A DNA stretch of 64,000 bases. It comes from Streptomyces sp. WMMC500 (GTDB taxonomy: Bacteria > Actinomycetota > Actinomycetes > Streptomycetales > Streptomycetaceae). Location: assembly GCF_027497195.1 (NCBI RefSeq), contig NZ_CP114905.1:5095001-5159000 (forward strand), written 5' to 3'. Position 1 is the stretch's first letter, and each line of letters starts with the position of its first letter. The translations under genes and the position numbers were made by a program. The notes under the pieces were generated by a model. It was given only the letters and a program-made list of their open reading frames with translations, was not told the origin of the DNA and did no database searches. Shown here piece by piece: positions 48,353 through 56,843 of this stretch.

Positions 48353-49747
48353 ATGACGGTCCTCCGCTCGACCGATCCCGCCGCGCCCGGCGAGACCGTC
48401 ACCGAGGTCGCCGCGGCCACTCCCGAGCAGGCCGCCGCCGCGGTACGCACCGCCCACCGGGCCTTCGACGGCTGGGCCGCCGCCCCCGCCGGGCGCCGCG
48501 CCGAGGCGCTGCACGGCGCCGCGGGCGAACTGGCCGCGGACGCCGAGGGGCTGGCGCTGCTGATCTGCCGCGAGGAGGGCAAGACGCTCGGCTCGGCCCG
48601 CGGCGAAGTGGCCAAGACCGTCGAGCAGTTCCGGCTGGCCGCGCAGCTCGCGTACCTGGTGGAGGGGGCGACGTACCCCGGTGAGAGCCCGGGCGTCGCG
48701 GCCTTCACGCTGCGCGTGCCGCTCGGCGTGGTCGTCGCCGTCACGCCGTGGAACTTCCCGGTCTCCCTCGCCGCCCGGAAGATCGCCCCCGCGCTCGCCG
48801 CCGGGAACACCGTCGTCTTCAAGCCATCGCCGGTCACGCCGGGCGCCGGCGAGCGGCTCGCCGCCGCCTGCCATCGCGGCGGGGTACCGGAGGATGTGCT
48901 GCGGGTCGTCCAGGGTGACGACCCGGCGGCGATGGCGGCACTGGCGGGCGCGCCGGAGGTACGGGCCGTGACGTTCACCGGCTCCGACCGGGTCGGCGCG
49001 GCGCTGCGCGGCACGGTCGGGCCCGCCGCCCGGGTCCAGTTGGAGCTGGGTGGGCACAACGCCGCCCTGGTCTGCGCCGACGCCGACCTGCCGCGCGCGG
49101 CGGCGGAGGTCGCGGCCGGGGCCTTCGGGCTCACCGGGCAGGTGTGCACGGCGACGGACCGGGTGCTCGTGGAGCGGCCGGTGGCGGCGGAGTTCACCGC
49201 GCTGCTGGCGGAGCGGGCCGCGAAGCTCACCGCCGGGCGCGGCGACGACCCGGGCGCCGACGTCGGCCCCGCCGCCACCGCGGGGCAGCGCACCCGCCTC
49301 GCGGGGCTGCTCGACTCGGCCGTCGCCGCGGGCGCCGTCGTCGCGGGGCGCGGCGCGCTGGCACCGGGGGCCGACCCCGCGGGGCACTGGGTGCTGCCGG
49401 CGGTGCTGACCGGCGTACCGGCGGACCATCCGGTGAACACCGGCGAGTTGTTCGGGCCGCTGCTGTCCGTGGTCCCCGTGGACGGCCCGGAGCAGGCGCT
49501 CGCCGAGATCAACGCGGACCCGCACCGGCTGGTCACCGCGATCCACACCCGCGACCTCGGCACCGCCGGCCGCTTCCTGCGGGCGGCGCGCTGCGGGGTC
49601 GTCAAGGTCAACGAACGGACGACGGGCAACGGCGTCGCCCCGCCCTTCGGCGGCTGGGGCGCGTCCAGCTCCGGGGCGTTCCCCGAAGGCGGGCGGACGG
49701 CGCTGGAGTTCGTCACGGACACGAAGACGGTCTACTGCGCGTACTGA
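48353..49747 (+). CDS. NAD(P)-dependent aldehyde dehydrogenase (semialdehyde type)
   Basis: 464 residues. VTPWNFPVSL near 129, the FTGSDRVG cofactor loop near 207, the general-base Glu in LELGGHN near 228, and the nucleophile Cys in TGQVCTATDRV near 263 define an active ALDH close to succinate/ketoglutarate semialdehyde dehydrogenases. It would oxidise the aldehyde left after amine removal. It is the first gene of an operon with the HbpS-like gene 13 bases downstream, divergent from pucR. Confidence 0.92.
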   Translation: MTVLRSTDPAAPGETVTEVAAATPEQAAAAVRTAHRAFDGWAAAPAGRRAEALHGAAGELAADAEGLALLICREEGKTLGSARGEVAKTVEQFRLAAQLAYLVEGATYPGESPGVAAFTLRVPLGVVVAVTPWNFPVSLAARKIAPALAAGNTVVFKPSPVTPGAGERLAAACHRGGVPEDVLRVVQGDDPAAMAALAGAPEVRAVTFTGSDRVGAALRGTVGPAARVQLELGGHNAALVCADADLPRAAAEVAAGAFGLTGQVCTATDRVLVERPVAAEFTALLAERAAKLTAGRGDDPGADVGPAATAGQRTRLAGLLDSAVAAGAVVAGRGALAPGADPAGHWVLPAVLTGVPADHPVNTGELFGPLLSVVPVDGPEQALAEINADPHRLVTAIHTRDLGTAGRFLRAARCGVVKVNERTTGNGVAPPFGGWGASSSGAFPEGGRTALEFVTDTKTVYCAY

Positions 49748-49760
49748 GGAAGGAAACCCC

Positions 49761-50210
49761 ATGCACATGATCCACCGGCTCACCCTCGAGGACGCCCTGG
49801 TCATGCTGGAGGCCGCCGAGGCCGAGGCCGCGAGGATCGGCGTCAGGCAGACCATCTGCATCGCCGACGACGGCGCGCACCCGATCGCCCTGCACCGCAT
49901 GACGGGCGCGCGGCTGACGGGCGTGGAGATCGCCATCGCCAAGGCGTTCACGGCGGCGGGCCACCAGCGCGCGACGCACCTGTTCAACGAGGAGCCGAAG
50001 GGCCCGGCGCTGCCCGGGAACGAGGCGTTCGGGATCCAGCACATGCACCCGGGACGTTTCGCGGCGTTCGTGGGCGGGTTCCCGGTCGTGTACGAGGGCG
50101 AGGTCGTCGGCGCGGTGGGGGTGAGCGGCGGCAACGGCGACCAGGACAAGGCGGTCGGCGCGGCGGCGCTGGCGGCGTTCGAGCGGAAGGTGGCGACGCG
50201 GGGCGCGTGA
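49761..50210 (+). CDS. HbpS/GlcG-like protein (DUF336)
   Basis: 149 residues of the GlcG/HbpS fold: LTLEDALVMLEAAEAEA at the start, a central DDGAHPIALHRMTGA and the VGAVGVSGGNGDQD signature near 115. HbpS of Streptomyces binds heme outside the cell; this one has no signal peptide, so it is cytoplasmic, and similar genes commonly accompany catabolic operons with unknown roles. AGGAAGG precedes the ATG. The TGA overlaps the next GTG by 4 bases. Confidence 0.85.
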   Translation: MHMIHRLTLEDALVMLEAAEAEAARIGVRQTICIADDGAHPIALHRMTGARLTGVEIAIAKAFTAAGHQRATHLFNEEPKGPALPGNEAFGIQHMHPGRFAAFVGGFPVVYEGEVVGAVGVSGGNGDQDKAVGAAALAAFERKVATRGA

Positions 50211-50947
50211 CGACGGCACAGACGACACAGGCGGCGCCGCGCCCGGCCGCGCGCGCGGACCGCGGCCGGGCACCGTACCGCACCGACGCGGCCCTGATCC
50301 TCCTCACCGTCACGGCGGGGATCACGGACGCGATCTCGTTCCTGGGCCTGGGCGGGGTGTTCACGGCGAACATGACGGGCAACCTGGTGCTCGTCGGCAT
50401 GGCGGCCACGTCGCAGGAGTCGTGGCCGGAGGTGCTGCGGGGCGACGTCCTGCGCTGCACCGCCTCGTTCGCCGGCTTCGCCCTCGGCATGTTCGCGGGC
50501 TTCCGCCTGCTCCGCGCCCGCCCCGCCGGATCGGTCCGGGTACTCGGCTCCGGGCTCGCCCTGCACGCCGTGTTCCTCGCCGGCTGGGTGGCGGCGGACG
50601 CCGACCCCGGGACGGCCGCCGGCGCCGGGCTGATCGCCGCGTCGGCGACGGCCATGGGCGTGCAGACGGCGGCGGCCCGGGGCCTGGACCGGGCGGGCAT
50701 CACGACGACGTTCGTCACCGGCACCCTGACGTCGCTGGTCTCCGGCCTGGCGCAGGGCGACCGCCGGCACGCCGCGCTGCGTACGGCGATCCTGACGGCG
50801 CTGCTGGCCGGGGGCCTGATCGGCGGGGTGCTGCTGGCGTACGCCCCGCGGGCGGCGGCGCTGCCGCCGCTGGTGGCGACGGCGGGGGCGATGGCGCTGT
50901 GCGTACGGCGGGGCCGGCCCGGTCGGGGGTCCGCGGGCGCGGGGTGA
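50207..50947 (+). CDS. DUF1275 (YoaK-type) membrane protein
   Basis: 246 residues with about six TM helices. VTAGITDAISFLGLGGVFTANMTGNLVLVGMA near 30 is the DUF1275 signature, and TTFVTGTLTSLVSGLA near 165 is its second half. The function is unknown; transporter activity is suspected for the family. GTG start translationally coupled to the HbpS-like gene, closing the ALDH operon. Confidence 0.88.
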   Translation: MTTAQTTQAAPRPAARADRGRAPYRTDAALILLTVTAGITDAISFLGLGGVFTANMTGNLVLVGMAATSQESWPEVLRGDVLRCTASFAGFALGMFAGFRLLRARPAGSVRVLGSGLALHAVFLAGWVAADADPGTAAGAGLIAASATAMGVQTAAARGLDRAGITTTFVTGTLTSLVSGLAQGDRRHAALRTAILTALLAGGLIGGVLLAYAPRAAALPPLVATAGAMALCVRRGRPGRGSAGAG

Positions 50948-50956
50948 GCCGCCGGG

Positions 50957-51613
50957 TCAACGCGCGGGGTGCACCAGGTACTTGAGATGGGCCACGCCGT
51001 CCCCCTCGACGGCCCGGACCTGCTCAAGACGTACGCCCGTACCCGCGAGGTCGTCGAGGGGGCGGGAGCCGCCGCCGAGGAGCACCGGGACGACGTTCAG
51101 TTCGAGCACGTCCAGCAGCCCCGCCGCCAGGTACTGCCGCAGGATCTGCCCGCCGCCGTACAGCATCACGTCCTTGCCGCCCGCGGCCTCCTTCGCCCGG
51201 GCGAGCGCGGACTCGATGCCGTCGGTGACGAAGTGGAAGGTGGTCCCGCCCTCCATCTCCAGTGCTTCGCGCGGGTGGTGGGTGACGACGAACACCGGGT
51301 AGTGGTACGGCGGGTTGTCGCCCCACCAGCCCTTCCACTGCTCGTCGGCGGCCCAGGGCCCGCGGCCCACGGGGCCGAACATGCCGCGGCCCATCACCGC
51401 GGCGCCGATGTTCGCGATCATCTCCTCGAACACGGGCGAGCTGGCGCTGACGGTGCCGCCCTCCATGCCGTGCGACGCGCGCCAGCCGGCCAGCGGGACC
51501 ACCCACTCGTGGAGGCCCTCACCGCCCGTCCCGAGGGGGTGCTCCTCGCTCTGGTCCGGCCCGGCGACGTAGCCGTCGAGGGAGATCGAGATGTGACACC
51601 TGAGCTTGCTCAT
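50957..51613 (-). CDS. Dihydrofolate reductase-like / RibD C-terminal domain protein
   Basis: 218 residues. SKLRCHISISLDGYVAGPD at the N-terminus, AVMGRGMFG near 80 and the VMLYGGGQILRQYLAAGLLDVLELNVVPVLLGGG segment near 160 define the RibD C-terminal reductase family. It would use NAD(P)H on an unknown substrate. It is divergent from a LysR gene, and two LysR-type palindromes lie between them. ATG 51613 is chosen; upstream in-frame sequence lacks conservation. Confidence 0.85.
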   Translation of the reverse strand: MSKLRCHISISLDGYVAGPDQSEEHPLGTGGEGLHEWVVPLAGWRASHGMEGGTVSASSPVFEEMIANIGAAVMGRGMFGPVGRGPWAADEQWKGWWGDNPPYHYPVFVVTHHPREALEMEGGTTFHFVTDGIESALARAKEAAGGKDVMLYGGGQILRQYLAAGLLDVLELNVVPVLLGGGSRPLDDLAGTGVRLEQVRAVEGDGVAHLKYLVHPAR

Positions 51614-51703
51614 CGTGCTCCTCGGGGATTCGGCCGAAGCGGCAGCGCCGTCCGGCACCGCACCGAGAGCATCGCCGGACCCGGGCAATGACGTCCAATG
51701 CCA

Positions 51704-51734
51704 ATCTTTCGAAGATCACATCAATACTCTTGAT
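51704..51734. promoter_or_regulatory. Two LysR-type palindromes in the divergent region
   Basis: ATCTT-TCG-AAGAT (51704-51716) and ATCAA-TACTC-TTGAT (51720-51734); the second contains T-N11-A, the LysR box, and ends two bases before the lysR GTG. They fit autoregulation plus control of the reductase gene. Confidence 0.6.
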
Positions 51735-51736
51735 AT

Positions 51737-52615
51737 GTGCTGAACCTCGTCCATCTGAAGGTGCTCGCGGCGGTGGCGCGCCACGGATCCGTGACCGAGG
51801 CCGCGCGGGAGTTGCACTACTCGCAGCCGTCCGTGAGCCACCACCTGTCCCGGCTGGAGGCGGCCACGGGCGCGAAGCTCGTCCAGCGCGTCCACCGCGG
51901 CATCCGCCTCACCCCGGAAGGCGAACTCCTGGCCCGCCGCGCCACCGAGATCGTCGGCCGCGTCGACGCGGCCACCAGCGAACTCGCCGCCCAGGTCGGC
52001 CTGCGCGCCGGCCGCGTACGCCTCGCCGCCAACGCCTCCGTCCTCAGCACGATCGTCCCGAAGGCGGCTGTGGCGCTGGCCGAAGCCCACCCGGGCCTGG
52101 CGCTCGGCATCGTCGACCGGCACCCGGTCGAGGCGCTGCAGATGCTGCGCCAGGGCGACGTCGACGTGGCGCTCGTCTTCCGCTACGCGCACGCCCCGCT
52201 GGACGACGACGGATTCCGCCTGACCCACGTGGCGGACGACCCGATCCACCTGGTCAGCCGTCACCCGGACGACACCGTGGCCCACCACCGCCACACGCCG
52301 TGGATCGGCGGCTGCGAACGCTGCCGGGCCGAACTCACCGCGGTCTGCGCCCGCCACGGCTTCGCGCCCCGCATCGACTCGCTCTGCGACGACATGGTCG
52401 TGGTCCAGGCCCTCGTCGCCGCGGGCATCGGCGTCACGACCCTCCCCGGCCTGGCCCTGCGGGCCCACCGCGGCGCGGGGATCCACACGACGGAGATCCC
52501 GGACGCCCGACGCCGGATCTACACGGCGACGTACGGCGACCCGCCGGATCCCCCGGGAACGAGGGCCCTGATAGAGGCGATCCAGAAGGCGGCGACGGAG
52601 AACACCGTTCACTGA
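51737..52615 (+). CDS. LysR-family transcriptional regulator
   Basis: 292 residues. The N-terminal winged HTH (HLKVLAAVARHGSVTEAARELHYSQPSVSHHLSRLEAATGAKLVQRV) is followed by a LysR substrate-binding domain (about 90-290). An unusual CERC motif near 195 might sense redox or metal. GTG 51737 follows closely on a LysR box. The likely target is the divergent RibD-like reductase. Confidence 0.9.
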   Translation: MLNLVHLKVLAAVARHGSVTEAARELHYSQPSVSHHLSRLEAATGAKLVQRVHRGIRLTPEGELLARRATEIVGRVDAATSELAAQVGLRAGRVRLAANASVLSTIVPKAAVALAEAHPGLALGIVDRHPVEALQMLRQGDVDVALVFRYAHAPLDDDGFRLTHVADDPIHLVSRHPDDTVAHHRHTPWIGGCERCRAELTAVCARHGFAPRIDSLCDDMVVVQALVAAGIGVTTLPGLALRAHRGAGIHTTEIPDARRRIYTATYGDPPDPPGTRALIEAIQKAATENTVH

Positions 52616-52660
52616 GGCCCGAAGAGACGTCCCGAGGGCGGGACTGTCACAGCACGATCC

Positions 52661-52666
52661 TAGGCT
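52661..52666 (+). promoter_or_regulatory. -10-like TAGGCT
   Basis: TAGGCT lies eight bases before ATG 52675 with no ribosome-binding site, suggesting leaderless transcription. GTCACA (52646-52651) lies only nine bases upstream and is not a credible -35. Confidence 0.4.
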
Positions 52667-52674
52667 TGCCGCCC

Positions 52675-53697
52675 ATGAGCGAACTCTCCCTCCTGCAGAC
52701 CGCCGACGTACCCTTCGCGGCCCTCACGGACTTTCACCTCGTCACCACCGGCACGGGTCCGCTGCTGGTGGGCACGCATCCGGACGGGGCGTGCACGTGG
52801 GACCCGCTGCGGGACCGGTGGGCGGAGCACCGTCTCGACAGCCCGTGGCCGCCGGGGGAGGAGGACGGTCCCGCCGCTCCGTCGGCGTTGCGGGCCCTGG
52901 TCGTCGGCGGCCGGATCGTGGTCGGCGGCGGCTCGGAAGACCTGCGGTTCGCGCAGTGGGATCTGGCCAGCGGCGAGGTCCGCGCCTTCGCCGATGACGA
53001 CGACTTCGACGTGGAAACGGTCGGCTCGCTCGAACTCCCCGGACGGTCACTGTTTCTCGTCTCCCCCGACGCGGAGGCCGTGGCCCTGTGGGACGTCGGC
53101 GGCGACGGCACCGCGGAACGCATAGCGGAACTCAACGCCAGGTGCGATCGCACCGCGGCGACGGGGATGCTCGGTCACCGGCCGGTCCTGGTCACCGCCG
53201 ACGAAGACGGCGGCCCCCTCCAGGTGTGGGATCTGAACGACCGTGTGCCCCTGGTGGGGTTCGACAAGGACCTGGAGACCGCGGAGGGCGAGGAGAGTCT
53301 GCTGGCCGTCGGTCTGGCGGAGGTGGGCGGCCGCCCGCACGTGGTCGCGGCCGGCGGAGGCGGCAGCGTCGTCCTGGGGGACGTCGACAGCGGCGAGTGG
53401 GGCGCGCCGTTCGCCGGGTGCGTACCGCAGGACGAGACCGACATGCTGGTGGACACCGGCACCGCGAACGGTGTGCCGATCGCCGTGACCTGCACCTACG
53501 ACCCCTACCCCGCCGAGGACTTCACCAGCGTGCTGCGGGCGTGGGACCTGGAAGGGGGCCACGCGCGGGGCGGCCCGGTGGCCGCGCACGAGGGCGGGGC
53601 GCTGGGGGTTCAGCTCACCGAGCTCGAGGGCCGCACCGTGGCCGTCACGGTGGGGCGTGGCGACGGGTTCGTACGGGTGTGGGCACTCGACGGGTGA
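52675..53697 (+). CDS. WD40/beta-propeller-like protein
   Basis: 340 residues made of repeated blades of about 45-50 residues with recurring end motifs such as RFAQWDLASGEVRAF, AVALWDVGGDG, LQVWDLNDRVP, VLRAWDLEGG and FVRVWALDG, typical of WD-type propellers. There is no signal peptide. It is probably a scaffold for protein contacts; partner unknown. It is single, between lysR and the RiPP locus; 53698-53880 holds no gene. Confidence 0.8.
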   Translation: MSELSLLQTADVPFAALTDFHLVTTGTGPLLVGTHPDGACTWDPLRDRWAEHRLDSPWPPGEEDGPAAPSALRALVVGGRIVVGGGSEDLRFAQWDLASGEVRAFADDDDFDVETVGSLELPGRSLFLVSPDAEAVALWDVGGDGTAERIAELNARCDRTAATGMLGHRPVLVTADEDGGPLQVWDLNDRVPLVGFDKDLETAEGEESLLAVGLAEVGGRPHVVAAGGGGSVVLGDVDSGEWGAPFAGCVPQDETDMLVDTGTANGVPIAVTCTYDPYPAEDFTSVLRAWDLEGGHARGGPVAAHEGGALGVQLTELEGRTVAVTVGRGDGFVRVWALDG

Positions 53698-53880
53698 ACG
53701 GTGCCGGCTGCGGCGGCGGGTGCTGCGCGGTCGGTGACTCCATCGGGTGAACAACGCCCCCGGCCGGCATGGCCCTTGCTGAGGCGGGCACGCCCTCGGC
53801 ACGGGAGTCTGCACGCAAGGCTCGACGTCCGGCGGTGAGCGTCGCCGTCCGTGTCGGGAAGCCCGCAGGGGGGCGACTGG

Positions 53881-55047
53881 ATGACCGTCAGGGAACGGCG
53901 CCGGTTCCGGCGGGACCCGGTGGCGTACATCGAGAACCTCCGTCGCCGCAGCACCACCGGCCTGATCCGGCTGCCCGGAGGCGGCTGGTGTGTCAGCGAC
54001 GCGGATCTGGCGCAGTCGCTGCTCCGCAGCCCGGAGTACCACACGGACAGGTCCGGCTTCTTCGGCGAACTGCTGCCCACCCGCGGCGCGCAGATCGACG
54101 TCGGCCACGCGGTACGGGACGTCCTGCGGGACGGGGTGCCGCACTACCGCGCGGCCCTGACCACGGCGGTGGCCGGGCTCCCCGCGGCCGGCCGGTGGCC
54201 CGCCGCCGGCACCCGGCTGGTGCACCACTGCCTGGAAGACCTGCTGTTGCACCCGGGCACCCCCGCCACGACGCGCAGACTGATGCGCCGGGCCGCCCTC
54301 GGCGGCGTGGCGCTGCGGGCACCGCACGTGTGGCAGCGGAGCCGGGCGGAGGTGCTGCGTGCGCGGCTGCTCGCCGCCGTGACCGTGGAGATCGCACACC
54401 GGCGGGAAGGCTTCGCCGGCGAACCGCGCGACGTGCTGGACGCCTTACTCGGCGCCTGTCCGCCCGGCGAGAGGGGCGACCGGGCGGTGGCCGAGCTGTA
54501 CCTGATGATGTTCCGGGCGATCCTGGCCCCGCTCAGCGTCTCGCTGGCGTGGTCGCTGCTGCTGGGCTGCCTGCACCACACGGCACCTGCCCCCTGGCCG
54601 TGGCCCGTCGACCGGGTCGTACGCGAGGCGCTGCGCCACCGCCCGATGGCCTGGATGCTCGGCCGAGTCCTCCCGCACGCCGTCGAGTTCGGCGGCGTCG
54701 CCTTCCAGCCCGGCGACCTGCTGTCGGTCAGTCCGTATCTGCTGCACCACGACGCACGTCTCTGGAGCGACCCGCACGCCTTCCGGCCCGACCGCTGGGC
54801 GGGAACGGGCGTGCACGGCCCGTACATCCCCTTCGGCGCCGGTCCCTTCGTCTGCGCCGGCGCAGCGGTGGCGCACACCCTGGTCACCGAGGCGCTGGAC
54901 GCTCTTTCCCGCGGCGCCCGCCTGACCGTCACCGGCGGCGACACCCGCCCGGCCATGGCCGAGGGAAACGTGCCCCGCCCGTTCACGCTCCATCGCCTGG
55001 CGCAGCCACCCGGGCCACCCGCCGGACACGAGAAGGGAAGGAGGTGA
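53881..55047 (+). CDS. Cytochrome P450, predicted RiPP cross-linking enzyme
   Basis: 388 residues. The K-helix ExxR is in VREALRHRP near 245, the PERF region is FRPDRWAG near 305, and the heme loop FGAGPFVCAG is near 320. The I-helix reads ILAPLSVSLAW, lacking the usual (A/G)Gx(D/E)T acid-alcohol pair. Codon 189 is TTA (54445-54447), implying bldA-dependent expression. The stop codon lies inside the perfect Shine-Dalgarno of a 20-residue aromatic peptide gene six bases downstream, so I infer that it oxidatively couples Trp/Tyr side chains of that peptide, as in tryptorubin biosynthesis. GTG 53851 is an alternative start. Confidence 0.88.
   Translation: MTVRERRRFRRDPVAYIENLRRRSTTGLIRLPGGGWCVSDADLAQSLLRSPEYHTDRSGFFGELLPTRGAQIDVGHAVRDVLRDGVPHYRAALTTAVAGLPAAGRWPAAGTRLVHHCLEDLLLHPGTPATTRRLMRRAALGGVALRAPHVWQRSRAEVLRARLLAAVTVEIAHRREGFAGEPRDVLDALLGACPPGERGDRAVAELYLMMFRAILAPLSVSLAWSLLLGCLHHTAPAPWPWPVDRVVREALRHRPMAWMLGRVLPHAVEFGGVAFQPGDLLSVSPYLLHHDARLWSDPHAFRPDRWAGTGVHGPYIPFGAGPFVCAGAAVAHTLVTEALDALSRGARLTVTGGDTRPAMAEGNVPRPFTLHRLAQPPGPPAGHEKGRR
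55038..55047 (+). promoter_or_regulatory. Perfect Shine-Dalgarno of the precursor peptide gene
   Basis: AAGGAGGTGA is fully complementary to the 16S rRNA 3' end and ends six bases before ATG 55054. Its TGA is also the P450 stop codon. It is among the strongest ribosome-binding sites in the window, evidence that the short downstream frame is truly translated. Confidence 0.85.
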
Positions 55048-55053
55048 GCGGTC

Positions 55054-55116
55054 ATGGCCGCGTCGATGCGCCGCATCTTCGGCAACAAGCCGTCCCGTCG
55101 CTGGTACTGGTACTAA
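55054..55116 (+). CDS. RiPP precursor peptide, tryptorubin/atropopeptide-like, 20 residues
   Basis: A 20-residue peptide: a basic leader MAASMRRIFGNKPS followed by an aromatic C-terminus RRWYWY and TAA. Tryptorubin A, the first atropopeptide, derives from a core AWYIWY at the precursor's C-terminus and is made by one P450; here the last residues alternate Trp and Tyr in the same way and a P450 gene sits six bases upstream. I expect a Trp/Tyr-bridged polycyclic product of about five to six residues after leader removal. No protease or transporter gene is adjacent, as is usual in that family. It is too short for normal gene finders. Confidence 0.85.
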   Translation: MAASMRRIFGNKPSRRWYWY

Positions 55117-55157
55117 GGCCGGCTACCGCCGACCGCCGTACGGAGACCGAGGTGCAA

Positions 55158-55186
55158 GGCCCGGATGTCGTCCCGGCGTCCGGGCC
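55158..55186 (+). terminator. Hairpin after the RiPP locus
   Basis: GGCCCGGA (55158-55165) pairs with TCCGGGCC (55179-55186) around 13 bases, 41 bases after the precursor stop and before the convergent oxidase gene. Confidence 0.5.
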
Positions 55187-55226
55187 CGCCGAGGGCCCGC
55201 CGCGGAGACAGCGGTGCCCGTGCGCG

Positions 55227-56681
55227 TCAGCTCTTCGGCTTGATGTTCGGGTTGAGGTGGAAGAGGTTGGCGGGGTCGTATTCCGCCTTGACCGCTGAGA
55301 GCCGCTCGTAGTTCACGCCGTAGCCCTCACGCAGAAGCCGCTCGCCTTCCTCCAGGAAGCCGGGGAAGTTGAGGTAGACGCCCCCGGCGGAGAACGTGCG
55401 CAGGTCGGCGAAGGCGTCGCGCACCCAGGTCACGTTCTCGGCCGAGTCGGCCTCCGCCTCCCAGTTCGCCTCGATCCCGACCAGATAGGGGGCGTCGCGG
55501 TTGGCGAACGCGGTCTCCTGCTCGCCGACGCGGGCCATGGCGCCGCCCTGGTACCAGACGTCGATGGTGGACCGGGGCGAAGGCGCCGCAGCGGCGTGCG
55601 CGGCAATCCGCTCGATCAGCGCGTCGCTGAGCTCGGGCACGTTCATGGACTTCCAGTAGTAGCGCCAGCCGTCGGGGTAGTCCTCGTCCAGGATCGCCTG
55701 GGCCTCCTCGTACGGCATGGTGCCGCTGAGGTCGCGGATCGGGTCGGCGATCTCCCGCAGCGGCCGCAGGAGTCGCTCACCCTCTGCCGGGTCACCCGGG
55801 TACGGCGCGAGCACTGCCGCGCAGTCCTTCCCGTGCGCCTCGCGCGGGAAGTCCGCCGCCTCCGGGACCTTCCCGAGGAGCCCGATCGGGGCGAAGTCGT
55901 CCGGTCTCTCGGACAGGTAGCGCTCGCAGGCCCGCAGCACCTCGTTGGCGCGGGCCGCGGGGTAGAACACGAAGCAGACGAAGACCTCCGGTCCGACGGG
56001 ATGCAGGCGGTACTCGAACGAGGTGACGACGCCGAAGTTGCCGCCACCGCCGCGGAGCGCCCAGAACAGGTCCCGGTGCCGGCTCCCGTCGGCGACCAGG
56101 AGACGCCCGTCGGCGGTGACCACCCGTGCGGACAGGAGATTGTCGCAGCTCAACCCGTGTTTACGCCGGAGCCAGCCCATTCCCCCGGACAAGGTCAGGC
56201 CGCCGATCCCGGTCTGCGTCACCACGCCGAGTGGAGTGGCGAGCCCGTGGCGCTGGGTCTCCCGGTCGACGTCCCCCAACGTGCAGCCACCCTGCGCGAC
56301 CGCCCTGCGCCCCTCCGGGTCGACGTCGACCCGTCTCATCTCCGACAGATCGATGACCAGCCCGCCGTCACAGACCGCGTGGCCGGCGACGCCGTGCCCG
56401 CCTCCGTGCACGGCGACCGGCAGCCCGTTGTCTCGGGCGAAATGGACCGCGGCGACTACGTCCTCGTCGCCCGCACACCGGGCCACCAGTGCCGGGCGCC
56501 TGTCGATCATGCCGTTCCAGAGCTCTCGCGCCGACTCGTAGCCGGGCTCTCCCGGCCGTAGGAGTCGCCCCCGCAACCTGGAGGCGAACGCGTCCACGAG
56601 GGAGCTCGGCACGTCCGCCTCCCCACCGCGCCGCTCCCTCGTCGTCGGCGTGCCGCCACGGGGGCCGTGTCCTCCGCTCAT
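55227..56681 (-). CDS. FAD-linked oxidase, BBE-like, bicovalent flavin
   Basis: 484 residues. The PCMH FAD domain has AVHGGGHGVAGHAV with the histidyl-flavin His near residue 93 and HGLSCDNLL with the cysteinyl-flavin Cys near 155, so FAD is bound at two points as in berberine-bridge/GilR-type oxidases. The C-terminal BBE segment (YDPANLFHLNPNIKP) is present. Such enzymes oxidise alcohols, sugars or natural products. GAGGTGAT precedes ATG 56681. It converges on the RiPP locus; involvement there is possible but unproven. Confidence 0.9.
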   Translation of the reverse strand: MSGGHGPRGGTPTTRERRGGEADVPSSLVDAFASRLRGRLLRPGEPGYESARELWNGMIDRRPALVARCAGDEDVVAAVHFARDNGLPVAVHGGGHGVAGHAVCDGGLVIDLSEMRRVDVDPEGRRAVAQGGCTLGDVDRETQRHGLATPLGVVTQTGIGGLTLSGGMGWLRRKHGLSCDNLLSARVVTADGRLLVADGSRHRDLFWALRGGGGNFGVVTSFEYRLHPVGPEVFVCFVFYPAARANEVLRACERYLSERPDDFAPIGLLGKVPEAADFPREAHGKDCAAVLAPYPGDPAEGERLLRPLREIADPIRDLSGTMPYEEAQAILDEDYPDGWRYYWKSMNVPELSDALIERIAAHAAAAPSPRSTIDVWYQGGAMARVGEQETAFANRDAPYLVGIEANWEAEADSAENVTWVRDAFADLRTFSAGGVYLNFPGFLEEGERLLREGYGVNYERLSAVKAEYDPANLFHLNPNIKPKS

Positions 56682-56843
56682 GGGGATCACCTCGGTTTCA
56701 GCATCACGCCAAGCCGGGTGAGCCGCCATCCGAGCTCTCCGCGCGCCGTGTGACCCGGCGGGTGCCCTGGGTGAGGAGCCCGCACGAGCTGCGGTGATCA
56801 GGGGTTTCTCCGCGCTCGGTCAGCACCGCCAGGCGCGTGTCCC

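Noticed and set aside
55227-56681. FAD oxidase as a certain member of the RiPP cluster
   Set aside because: It is on the opposite strand, separated by a hairpin, and atropopeptide loci need only a P450; kept as a possibility only.
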